A DNA stretch of 27,795 nt from a virus. The DNA lies in IMG/VR virus record IMGVR_UViG_3300045999_003468, positions 1-27,795 of that record; one strand, given 5' to 3'. The notes beneath the pieces were generated by a model. It worked only from the letters and a program-made list of their open reading frames with translations. It did not search any database and was not told the origin of the DNA. Numbering within the stretch: position 1 is the first letter of the stretch; each line of letters begins with the position of its first letter. Below, in pieces: positions 7,271 to 11,751 of this stretch. Made by a program: the position numbers and the translations under genes.

Positions 7271-7345
7271 TGGCCCGGCGTAAGAGAATCGAACTCCTAT
7301 TAAGGGCTTAGAAGACCCCTGTATTATCCATTATACGAACGCCAG
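7271..7345 (-). tRNA. tRNA-Arg(TCT)
   Basis: Acceptor CTGGCGT/ACGCCGG, anticodon loop CTTCTAA, T-loop TTCGATT, encoded CCA with G73. Reads AGA/AGG. Confidence 0.93.
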
Positions 7346-7351
7346 AAATTT

Positions 7352-7428
7352 TGGTGCCCCAGAGGAGAGTCGAACTCCTAAAATTTGGCTTCTAAGACCA
7401 ACACGTATACCAATTCCGTCACCGGGGC
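7352..7428 (-). tRNA. tRNA-Leu(TAG) with short variable loop
   Basis: Acceptor GCCCCGG/CTGGGGC, A73, anticodon loop CTTAGAA, a D arm typical of leucine tRNAs (GGAATTGGTATACG). The variable region between the anticodon and T stems is only 5 nt (ATTTT), whereas bacterial tRNA-Leu normally has a long arm. Encoded CCA. Confidence 0.88.
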
Positions 7429-7429
7429 A

Positions 7430-7457
7430 TATATACTTTTATGAATGAACCTGTAAA
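7430..7457 (-). promoter_or_regulatory. Possible sigma-70 promoter before tRNA-Leu(TAG)
   Basis: TTTACA (7452-7457), 16-bp spacer, TATATA (7430-7435) on the minus strand. It is not full consensus, and it directly abuts the tRNA 5' end. The 130-nt spacer behind it (7439-7571) has no other feature I can name beyond small inverted repeats. Confidence 0.4.
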
Positions 7458-7571
7458 AATTTCAGCTAATGTGCATCACTGCATTTATCTTACAACAAGT
7501 AGATATTTTACACCACATCCAATAATTAATCAAGCGAAAGCTGAATTCAAACCGTTGGTTATTCCCAACAT

Positions 7572-7645
7572 TGGTGCTCCCAACAAGAATTGAACTTGTG
7601 TTTCACCCTTACCAAGGGTGTGTAATACCATTATACTATGAGAGC
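7572..7645 (-). tRNA. tRNA-Thr(GGT)
   Basis: Acceptor GCTCTCA/TGGGAGC, five-pair anticodon stem CACCC/GGGTG with loop TTGGTAA, T-loop TTCAATT, encoded CCA. Confidence 0.95.
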
Positions 7646-7646
7646 T

Positions 7647-7722
7647 TGGTGCTGCCTGTTGGAATCGAACCAACTTCAACGGCTCTTCAGACCGCCGCTA
7701 TGACCACATCAGCTAAAGCAGC
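7647..7722 (-). tRNA. tRNA-Phe(GAA)
   Basis: Acceptor GCTGCTT/AGGCAGC, anticodon loop CTGAAGA, T-loop TTCGATT, encoded CCA. One nt separates it from tRNA-Thr(GGT). Confidence 0.95.
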
Positions 7723-7725
7723 AAT

Positions 7726-7800
7726 TGGTACCTGGTGACAGTTTCGAACTGCCGACCCTCTCGGTGTAAACGAGACGCTCTACCCCTGAGCTAACCAGGC
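7726..7800 (-). tRNA. tRNA-Val(TAC)
   Basis: Acceptor GCCTGGT/ACCAGGT (G1-T72 wobble), anticodon stem TCTCG/CGAGA with loop TTTACAC, T-loop TTCGAAA, encoded CCA. Confidence 0.95.
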
Positions 7801-7808
7801 ATAAATCT

Positions 7809-7884
7809 TGGGGAGTTATATGAGGATCGAACTCATACTACCTCGGTCACAGCAAGGTGTGCAGTCCACTACACTAATAACTCC
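7809..7884 (-). tRNA. tRNA-His(GTG)
   Basis: Anticodon loop CTGTGAC. The gene encodes the extra G at position -1 paired with C73, the histidine identity element, ahead of the seven-pair acceptor GAGTTAT/ATAACTC. Encoded CCA. Confidence 0.95.
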
Positions 7885-8069
7885 ATAGGTGATTGGCTAC
7901 GTTCCCATTTTCGCCCCAATCTGAGTCGTTACCCTGTCCGTTGTTATTTGCTTCTAGGTTAGTACACTTCTACCCGACTGTGTTTTTCAAGGCACCCATG
8001 TTGGCGGGTCTTGCGGCAATGAACAGTCTCGCCGTGCTCTTATGGTGTGGCAATCACCCACTTTCAACG
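7885..8069 (-). other. 185-nt non-coding spacer, G+C-richer than its surroundings
   Basis: Lies between the stop of the YkuK-like gene and tRNA-His. No convincing ORF, tRNA, promoter or terminator was found. It contains short complementary stretches and may be a structured 3' UTR or RNA; nothing firm can be assigned. Confidence 0.4.
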
Positions 8070-8564
8070 TTAAAGTGTAACCGGGGTCTGTACTTGTTCC
8101 GTAAGAATCCGTTTTAGCCGGTCTGCACAGAACGAAGCAGCTGGTGCATCTGGTTTTACCATAGGCGTCATGTTACATGTGCCTTTGATATAACCAATTG
8201 CTTGCTGAACAACACAAGAAGAACCATATTCATCATCTTTGTTTAAATCCAAATGAACTTCAACGTGACGGTCTTCCAACACATCAGCCAAACTTTGGAA
8301 CAATTCAGACACTTTATAAACTTCAGTCATCAGACGCATTGCTGGTTTACTTTTCTTATGGTCATAATCCAATTCTCTCTGAACATAACCAAAGATTTTA
8401 CAACCGTGACGGCCATCGATATGAACTACAACTGCAAGAGCATAATCTGCATACCAAACACCATTAACACGAACACGTTCTGAGTCAGCACCCAGATAAA
8501 CTTTCGTATCGGGTCCTTGATTCAAGATAAATTCTTTTACTTCTTGCAAATTGAAATTTTTCAT
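8070..8564 (-). CDS. YkuK/DUF458-like RNase H-fold protein
   Basis: 164 aa protein matching the YkuK (DUF458) family of predicted RNase H-like nucleases. It shows VYLGADSERV (first acidic strand), YALAVVVHIDG, a helix with LMTEVYKVSEL, then VEVHLDLNKDDEYGSS, IGYIKGT and KPDAPAASFCADR. The acidic residues at the ends of the strands fit a metal-dependent nuclease site, but activity is not proven for the family. The ATG at 8564 is preferred to the GTG at 8573 because AAAGGTGA overlaps that GTG. Its 18-nt initiation region is identical to that of the GroES gene. It lies alone between tRNA-Trp and tRNA-His. A role in tRNA or RNA handling is only a guess from context. Confidence 0.8.
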   Translation of the reverse strand: MKNFNLQEVKEFILNQGPDTKVYLGADSERVRVNGVWYADYALAVVVHIDGRHGCKIFGYVQRELDYDHKKSKPAMRLMTEVYKVSELFQSLADVLEDRHVEVHLDLNKDDEYGSSCVVQQAIGYIKGTCNMTPMVKPDAPAASFCADRLKRILTEQVQTPVTL

Positions 8565-8590
8565 ATCAATCACCTTTCTTATTTTACTTA

Positions 8591-8664
8591 TGGCATCCCG
8601 CCAGGGATTCGAACCCCGACCAACAGTTTTGGAGACTGGTATGCTGCCGTTACACTAGCGAGAT
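8591..8664 (-). tRNA. tRNA-Trp(CCA)
   Basis: Acceptor ATCTCGC/GCGGGAT, G73, anticodon loop CTCCAAA, T-loop TTCGAAT, encoded CCA. Confidence 0.95.
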
Positions 8665-8667
8665 ATT

Positions 8668-8742
8668 TGGTACCCTTGGACAGTTTCGAAATGTCGACCT
8701 ACGCCTTATCAAGACGGTGCTCTTCCTCTGAGCTACAAGGGT
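8668..8742 (-). tRNA. tRNA-Ile(GAT)
   Basis: Acceptor ACCCTTG/CAAGGGT, anticodon loop TTGATAA, T-loop TTCGAAA, encoded CCA. Confidence 0.94.
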
Positions 8743-8746
8743 AAAG

Positions 8747-8824
8747 TGGACCGCCCGGAGAGATTCGAACTCCCGACTTCTTAGTTCGTAGCCAAGCACT
8801 CTAAGTCCACTGAGTTACGGGCGG
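8747..8824 (-). tRNA. tRNA-Arg(ACG)
   Basis: Acceptor CCGCCCG/CGGGCGG, anticodon loop CTACGAA, T-loop TTCGAAT, encoded CCA. A34 would need host TadA editing to inosine to read CGU, CGC and CGA. Confidence 0.94.
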
Positions 8825-8827
8825 TTA

Positions 8828-8902
8828 TGGTGGTACTAATTGGTAACGATCCAATCTCCTCGGCTTATGAAACCGGTACGCATCCGTCTACGTCATAGTA
8901 CC
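8828..8902 (-). tRNA. tRNA-Met(CAT)
   Basis: Acceptor GGTACTA/TAGTACC, A73, anticodon loop TTCATAA, T-loop ATCGTTA, encoded CCA. Probably elongator methionine; the CAT anticodon alone cannot exclude isoleucine. Confidence 0.88.
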
Positions 8903-8908
8903 ATTAAT

Positions 8909-8983
8909 TGGTGGACCGCAAGAGAATCGAACTCTTACCTCCGCCGTGCAAAGGCGGCGTGCTCCCATTATCACTAGCAGCCC
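8909..8983 (-). tRNA. tRNA-Ala(TGC)
   Basis: Acceptor GGGCTGC/GCGGTCC (contains the G3-T70 alanine identity pair), anticodon stem CCGCC/GGCGG with loop TTTGCAC, encoded CCA. Confidence 0.95.
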
Positions 8984-8990
8984 AAAAAAG

Positions 8991-9028
8991 TTGACTTATT
9001 ATTTTTCTTATTATACGCCATAAGTCAA
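8991..9028. repeat. 9-bp inverted repeat around a TATAAT
   Basis: TTGACTTAT at 8991-8999 and ATAAGTCAA at 9020-9028 form a perfect 9-bp inverted repeat. The 20-nt loop includes TATAAT on the minus strand, with no good -35 at normal spacing. Lies between tRNA-Pro and tRNA-Ala; could be an RNA hairpin or an operator-like site. Confidence 0.5.
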
Positions 9029-9037
9029 GGCGAGTAT

Positions 9038-9111
9038 TGGTCTCGGTGGCAAGAATCGAACTTGCGCCACATGGTCCCAAACCACGGATGATACCATTTC
9101 ACCACACCGAG
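9038..9111 (-). tRNA. tRNA-Pro(TGG)
   Basis: Acceptor CTCGGTG/CACCGAG (C1-G72, as in proline tRNAs), anticodon loop TTTGGGA, T-loop TTCGATT, encoded CCA. Confidence 0.94.
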
Positions 9112-9117
9112 ATTATT

Positions 9118-9193
9118 TGGCTCCCCTTCGTGGATTCGAACCACGCTTCACGGATTAACAGTCCGCCGCCTACACCTAGCTTGCTCAAGGGGA
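9118..9193 (-). tRNA. tRNA-Asn(GTT)
   Basis: Acceptor TCCCCTT/AAGGGGA, G73, anticodon loop CTGTTAA, T-loop TTCGAAT, encoded CCA. Confidence 0.95.
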
Positions 9194-9429
9194 ATTGAAT
9201 TCTGTATTATATATCACATAAAATGCTCTGCGTCCCTCGGCGGTAATTGTAGTACATCAGGATTTAGTTGGTTGTCTCTCATATCCATCACGCATACCTT
9301 CCACCCGCTCCCCGACAGGGACCGTTCTCGCACTGCCAGCGGCCTTTCGGTTTAAAGACTACCACCCGTGGTTATCAAGCCACTTCTCATCGTCTGGGTC
9401 AGACTATCTGTTGATTAGACAGAACGTTC
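9194..9429 (-). other. 236-nt spacer between tRNA-Asp and tRNA-Asn, partly G+C-rich
   Basis: Follows the tRNA-Asp CCA; the first bases form the palindrome CAGAACGTTCTG with it. The middle is unusually G+C-rich and contains GTGG/CCAC and ACCG/CGGT complementary blocks. A 24-codon ORF (9214-9288) lies at the downstream end. No promoter or terminator is evident. It may be a stable RNA, like the two extra RNAs of the T4 tRNA cluster, but this is inference. Confidence 0.4.
9214..9288 (-). CDS. Possible 24-aa peptide
   Basis: ORF encoding MDMRDNQLNPDVLQLPPRD and five further residues, with GGAAGGT about 8 nt before the ATG. The composition looks protein-like, but the length allows chance, and it lies inside a structured spacer. 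Confidence 0.25.
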   Translation of the reverse strand: MDMRDNQLNPDVLQLPPRDAEHFM

Positions 9430-9504
9430 TGGCGGTCCCAAGGGGTAACGATCCCCTTCTTTATGCGTGACAGGCATACGTGCGTCCATGAACACTTTGA
9501 GACC
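9430..9504 (-). tRNA. tRNA-Asp(GTC)
   Basis: Acceptor GGTCTCA/TGGGACC, G73, anticodon stem TATGC/GCATA with loop CTGTCAC, T-loop ATCGTTA (similar to tRNA-Met at 8828), encoded CCA. Confidence 0.92.
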
Positions 9505-9509
9505 AAATC

Positions 9510-9713
9510 TTAAGCACGAATATCTATATTCGTTCCTTTATTATCTTGTGAAACTTCTTTTCCTTTTTCACTATACAGTTGTGCAAATTCTTGACCATGA
9601 ACTGTTACAACTATTACATCATTACCTTTATCATATTTAAAAATTTCTCTTACTATTGTTTTTCTAATATCACCCACCCAAGTGGTGTAATTTGATATTT
9701 CTGAAATTAACAT
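9510..9713 (-). CDS. Hypothetical protein, 67 aa
   Basis: Soluble 67 aa protein; ATG at 9713 with TAGGAGAG 6 nt upstream. It contains a predicted beta pair (DVIVVTVHGQEFAQLY) and a polar C-terminus (SQDNKGTNIDIRA). No family is recognised. It lies between tRNA-Tyr and tRNA-Asp, in the same direction, so it is probably expressed from the tRNA transcript. Confidence 0.65.
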   Translation of the reverse strand: MLISEISNYTTWVGDIRKTIVREIFKYDKGNDVIVVTVHGQEFAQLYSEKGKEVSQDNKGTNIDIRA

Positions 9714-9731
9714 AGTACTCTCCTATTAAAT

Positions 9732-9824
9732 TGGTGGAGGTCCACGGAGTCGAACCGCGAATGTTTACCACGGGGGACCGGATTTACAGTCCGGTGCAGC
9801 ACACGCCATAGCTGCAAGACCTCC
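9732..9824 (-). tRNA. tRNA-Tyr(GTA)
   Basis: 93 nt with a long variable arm, anticodon stem ending CCGGA/TCCGG with loop CTGTAAA, acceptor GGAGGTC/GACCTCC, A73, encoded CCA. Confidence 0.95.
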
Positions 9825-9839
9825 AAAAACTAACTACGG

Positions 9840-9896
9840 GACGCCTGGGAGTTCTACAGGTCGTTTAAGAATACGCCTCGCGGCGATTCTCCCAAA
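9840..9896 (-). ncRNA. Structured inter-tRNA spacer (nested hairpin)
   Basis: Spacer between tRNA-Lys and tRNA-Tyr. The minus strand has TGGGAG pairing with CTCCCA around a strong inner hairpin, GAAT-c-GCC-gcga-GGC-gt-ATTC. No T-tract follows, so it is not a normal terminator. Confidence 0.4.
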
Positions 9897-9900
9897 ATAT

Positions 9901-9975
9901 TGGTACGGGTGGAGAATTTTGAAATCTCGACTCTCTGGTTAAAAGCCAGATACTCTGCCTCTGAGTTACACCCGC
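9901..9975 (-). tRNA. tRNA-Lys(TTT)
   Basis: Acceptor GCGGGTG/CACCCGT (G1-T72), anticodon stem TCTGG/CCAGA with loop CTTTTAA, T-loop TTCAAAA, encoded CCA. Confidence 0.95.
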
Positions 9976-9979
9976 ATAC

Positions 9980-10131
9980 TACCATTTGTTTAGTGTTATC
10001 GTGCAAATTTAGGAGTGAGGTGCTTCCTCTCCAAAGCCGATGCAGTTATATCAGGACCCGTTCCCGGCCGGTTGGGCCCGAATAGTGTATGCGTCCATAC
10101 ACGATACCTTGATAACACTAAACAAATGGTA
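9980..10131 (-). ncRNA. 152-nt spacer element closed by a perfect 21-bp inverted repeat
   Basis: Arms 9980-10000 and 10111-10131 are exact complements (21 bp), enclosing 110 nt. The interior is G+C-rich and has a hairpin GTGTATG-gacg-CATACAC and GGCCGG/GGGCCC blocks. The right arm contains the ACCA end of tRNA-Glu (10127-10130), and the left arm ends 4 nt from tRNA-Lys. In the transcript the spacer would therefore fold as a long rod starting on the tRNA-Glu 3' end. No transposase or ORF is present. Confidence 0.7.
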
Positions 10132-10202
10132 CACCATAGGGGAATCGAACCCCTCTTTACGCCGTGAAAGGGCGTTGTCCTAAACCGATAGACGAATGGT
10201 GC
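10127..10202 (-). tRNA. tRNA-Glu(TTC)
   Basis: Acceptor GCACCAT/ATGGTGT, anticodon stem ACGCC/GGCGT with loop CTTTCAC, T-loop TTCGATT, encoded CCA that also belongs to the 21-bp inverted repeat. Confidence 0.95.
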
Positions 10203-10204
10203 AT

Positions 10205-10291
10205 TGGTGCGAGTGGCCGGAATCGAACCGGCACGCCGATTAAAGCGAGAGATTTTAAGTCTCTTGTGTCTACCTATTTCACCACACTCGC
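10205..10291 (-). tRNA. tRNA-Leu(TAA)
   Basis: 87 nt, normal long variable arm (GCTTTAATCGGCG), anticodon stem AGAGA/TCTCT with loop CTTAAAA, A73, encoded CCA. First tRNA after the promoter and boxA at 10293-10344. Confidence 0.96.
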
Positions 10292-10292
10292 G

Positions 10293-10310
10293 TAAATTTT
10301 TAAAGAACAA
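10293..10310 (-). promoter_or_regulatory. rrn-type boxA-like element, copy 1
   Basis: Minus-strand TTGTTCTTTAAAAATTTA, close to the ribosomal boxA TGCTCTTTAACAATTTA. It lies at the predicted RNA start of the 10317 promoter and is identical over 18 nt to copy 2 at 10920-10937. Confidence 0.55.
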
Positions 10311-10316
10311 GTGTGT

Positions 10317-10344
10317 ATTATACATAAACTGGCAACTTTGTCAA
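10317..10344 (-). promoter_or_regulatory. Sigma-70 promoter for tRNA-Leu(TAA) and downstream tRNAs
   Basis: TTGACA (10339-10344), 16-bp spacer, TATAAT (10317-10322) on the minus strand. The -35 lies between short complementary arms ACTGG/CCAGT. The predicted start is near 10310. Confidence 0.75.
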
Positions 10345-10371
10345 CCAGTGTTGCACAAATACAACACAACT

Positions 10372-10447
10372 TGGAGTGGGTGACAGGAATCGAACCTGCA
10401 TAAAACGGATTTGCAATCCGTTCCCTAGCCTTTCGGGTCACACCCAC
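10372..10447 (-). tRNA. tRNA-Cys(GCA)
   Basis: Acceptor starts GTGGGTG, anticodon stem ACGGA/TCCGT with loop TTGCAAA, T-loop TTCGATT, encoded CCA with T73 (cysteine identity). Confidence 0.95.
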
Positions 10448-10453
10448 ATAAAT

Positions 10454-10544
10454 TGGTACCTCTGGCGAGAATCGAACTCACATCAGCCGCTTATCTGGCG
10501 CTACGGGGTATAAATCCGCTGTTTTACCATTAAACTACAGAGGC
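10454..10544 (-). tRNA. Atypical tRNA with long variable arm, anticodon probably TAT (Ile)
   Basis: 91 nt. Acceptor GCCTCTG/CAGAGGT, D arm GTTT-AATGGTA-AAAC, T arm GTGAG-TTCGATT-CTCGC and encoded CCA are all normal. From the D arm, positions 27-31 are GCGGA and the loop is TTTATAC, giving anticodon TAT. The 31-39 pair is an A-C mismatch. The variable region is about 21 nt, a class II feature of Leu, Ser or Tyr tRNAs, not Ile. The amino acid identity is therefore uncertain. Confidence 0.7.
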
Positions 10545-10553
10545 AACAAAACT

Positions 10554-10643
10554 TGGCGGAGACTGTGGGAGTCGAACCCACTGACCGTTATTAAGCGGTC
10601 TACGGATTAGCAATCCGCTGCATTACCATCCTGCCCAATCTCC
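10554..10643 (-). tRNA. tRNA-Ser(GCT)
   Basis: 90 nt, long variable arm (GACCGCTTAATAACGGTC hairpin), anticodon stem GCGGA/TCCGT with loop TTGCTAA, G73, encoded CCA. Confidence 0.96.
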
Positions 10644-10647
10644 TAAC

Positions 10648-10739
10648 TGGTGGAAGCGGTGAGATTCGAACTCACGGACCTATTTCTAGATCGACAGTTT
10701 TCAAGACTGTTGCAATAAACCGGGCTCTGCCACGCTTCC
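10648..10739 (-). tRNA. tRNA-Ser(TGA)
   Basis: 92 nt, long variable arm (GATCTAGAAATAGGTC), anticodon stem ACAGT/ACTGT with loop CTTGAAA, T-loop TTCGAAT, encoded CCA. Confidence 0.96.
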
Positions 10740-10746
10740 ATTAAAA

Positions 10747-10831
10747 CCATATAGAAACACACTCATCACGCACCGTATAGTGGGCGATCAACTCCACTAC
10801 CTTATAGGCATCAAAATGCATTTCTATATGG
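10747..10831 (-). ncRNA. 85-nt spacer element closed by an 11-bp helix on the tRNA-Gln CCA
   Basis: Minus-strand CCATATAGAAA (from 10831) pairs perfectly with TTTCTATATGG (to 10747). Inside are GCAT-tttg-ATGC and TAGTGG/CCACTA hairpins. The first CCA is the 3' end of tRNA-Gln, and tRNA-Ser(TGA) starts 8 nt after the element. The architecture is the same as at 9980-10131. Confidence 0.6.
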
Positions 10832-10906
10832 CAGCCCTTCAAGGATTCGAACCTCGGAATGCCGGAATCAAAATCCGGTGCCTTAGACCAACTTGGCGAA
10901 AGGGCT
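10829..10906 (-). tRNA. tRNA-Gln(TTG)
   Basis: Acceptor AGCCCTT/AAGGGCT, anticodon stem CCGGA/TCCGG with loop TTTTGAT, G73, T-loop TTCGAAT, encoded CCA. Confidence 0.95.
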
Positions 10907-10919
10907 AAAAATAACTCTA

Positions 10920-10937
10920 TAAATTTTTAAAGAACAA
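10920..10937 (-). promoter_or_regulatory. rrn-type boxA-like element, copy 2
   Basis: The same 18 nt as copy 1 (minus-strand TTGTTCTTTAAAAATTTA), again at the predicted RNA start, 13 nt before tRNA-Gln. The copies suggest processive antitermination of tRNA transcripts through host Nus factors. Confidence 0.55.
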
Positions 10938-10942
10938 AGTGT

Positions 10943-10971
10943 ATTGTATGACAGATTCAATGACCTGTCAA
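10943..10971 (-). promoter_or_regulatory. Sigma-70 promoter for tRNA-Gln and the Ser/Ile/Cys tRNAs
   Basis: TTGACA (10966-10971), 17-bp spacer, TACAAT (10943-10948) on the minus strand; predicted start near 10936. Confidence 0.75.
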
Positions 10972-11001
10972 CTAGTGTGTTGTTTTATCGCAACACCAAA
11001 C

Positions 11002-11030
11002 AAAAAACCCAGACTTTTTAGGGTCTGGGT
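11002..11030 (-). terminator. Intrinsic terminator of the 11195 RNA
   Basis: Minus-strand stem ACCCAGAC/GTCTGGGT with an 8-nt loop, followed by five T. The 5' arm overlaps a competing 11-bp pairing. Confidence 0.85.
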
Positions 11031-11195
11031 CTTGTGTTTGAAGTCGGTTTTAATACGTTGGTACTATACTCCTACACAAGACCCGGTTGGCCATGAGCCA
11101 TCGCAATTAGATGTTGTTCTAATTGTGCGATACTCTGGCTGCGAACTAAAGGGTTTATGTATGAGAGACACGATTCTTCCTAAAAATTTAACAAT
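11002..11195 (-). ncRNA. Probable stand-alone structured RNA, about 190 nt
   Basis: Bounded by a consensus promoter (11202-11230) and an intrinsic terminator (11002-11030), with no ORF of note. A long hairpin is built on CAATTAGA (11104-11111) and TCTAATTG (11118-11125), extended by ATCG/CGAT with a 2-nt bulge. An 11-bp inverted repeat (11074-11084 with 11027-11037) overlaps the terminator 5' arm by 4 nt, so the two folds exclude each other, as in attenuators. It could be a trans-acting small RNA or a regulated leader for the tRNA operon. I do not recognise a known RNA class. Confidence 0.65.
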
Positions 11196-11201
11196 GTTTG
11201 T

Positions 11202-11230
11202 ATTATATAGGCGTTTTGTTTGTTTGTCAA
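11202..11230 (-). promoter_or_regulatory. Sigma-70 promoter for the 190-nt RNA
   Basis: TTGACA (11225-11230), 17-bp spacer, TATAAT (11202-11207) on the minus strand: full consensus. It starts 15 nt after the stop of the acetyltransferase gene. Confidence 0.82.
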
Positions 11231-11244
11231 GCGGTTTTTAAAAA

Positions 11245-11751
11245 TTATTTTCTTCTATGTTTGTTTACAAAATCTAGTATAGACTCATAATTTGGTTCAG
11301 AACATAACACATCATGCATTTCAGCAATTTCGTTTTCGTTAAGATCCCACCATTTTAATTCTAATAACAAATCTATGATGCGACCTTCGAATCTATGCTT
11401 GATGTATTTTGCTGGATTTCCACCAACAACAGTATAAGGTTCAACGTTCTTAACTACATGTGAATTGGCAGCAATAACTGCACCATCACCTATCGTTACA
11501 CCAGACATTATGGTGACACCATGGCTTAACCACACATCGTTGCCTATATTGATATCACCTTTTGTGCCAGTTTGTGATCTGTGTGGAAAGGTGCTTGTCC
11601 AATTTACTTTATGGTCACCACCTAAAAAGACTTTTACCCTGTCTGCTATCGAACAATATTTTCCTATCGTACAAATGGCACCTTCATTCCATTGAAACAC
11701 TTCGATTTTATCTGCACCATAAGTTTTATGACCCCAATTCACATGAGCCAT
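11245..11751 (-). CDS. Xenobiotic-type hexapeptide-repeat acetyltransferase (CatB/Vat family)
   Basis: 168 aa left-handed beta-helix acetyltransferase. It shows CTIGKYCSIADRVKVFLGGDH, then IGNDVWLSHGVTIMSGVTIGDG, AVIAANSHVVKNVEPYTVVGGNPAKYIKHRF, the signature of the CatB/Vat xenobiotic acetyltransferases. The histidine in GGDHKVNW is the usual catalytic base. The real substrate in a phage is unknown; sugar or lipopolysaccharide acetylation is as likely as drug acetylation. Its start overlaps the stop of the metallopeptidase gene by one base (TAATG). It is the last gene of the accessory operon. Confidence 0.85.
   Translation of the reverse strand: MAHVNWGHKTYGADKIEVFQWNEGAICTIGKYCSIADRVKVFLGGDHKVNWTSTFPHRSQTGTKGDINIGNDVWLSHGVTIMSGVTIGDGAVIAANSHVVKNVEPYTVVGGNPAKYIKHRFEGRIIDLLLELKWWDLNENEIAEMHDVLCSEPNYESILDFVNKHRRK

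Noticed and set aside
9980-10131. Insertion sequence with terminal inverted repeats
   Set aside because: There is no transposase, no target duplication is evident, and one arm contains the tRNA-Glu 3' end, so a structured RNA spacer explains it better. A tiny MITE-like origin cannot be fully excluded.
9996-10325. 109 aa minus-strand open frame across tRNA-Glu and tRNA-Leu
   Set aside because: It is a read-through of two well-folded tRNA genes and the 21-bp repeat element; it has no ribosome site and an unnatural composition. The same applies to plus-strand frames at 7893-8117, 9900-10085 and 10939-11241.
10454-10544. Ochre suppressor tRNA (anticodon TTA)
   Set aside because: That reading needs a loop shifted by one from the position fixed by the D arm. 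TAA is also the normal stop of many genes in this window, so suppression would be harmful.
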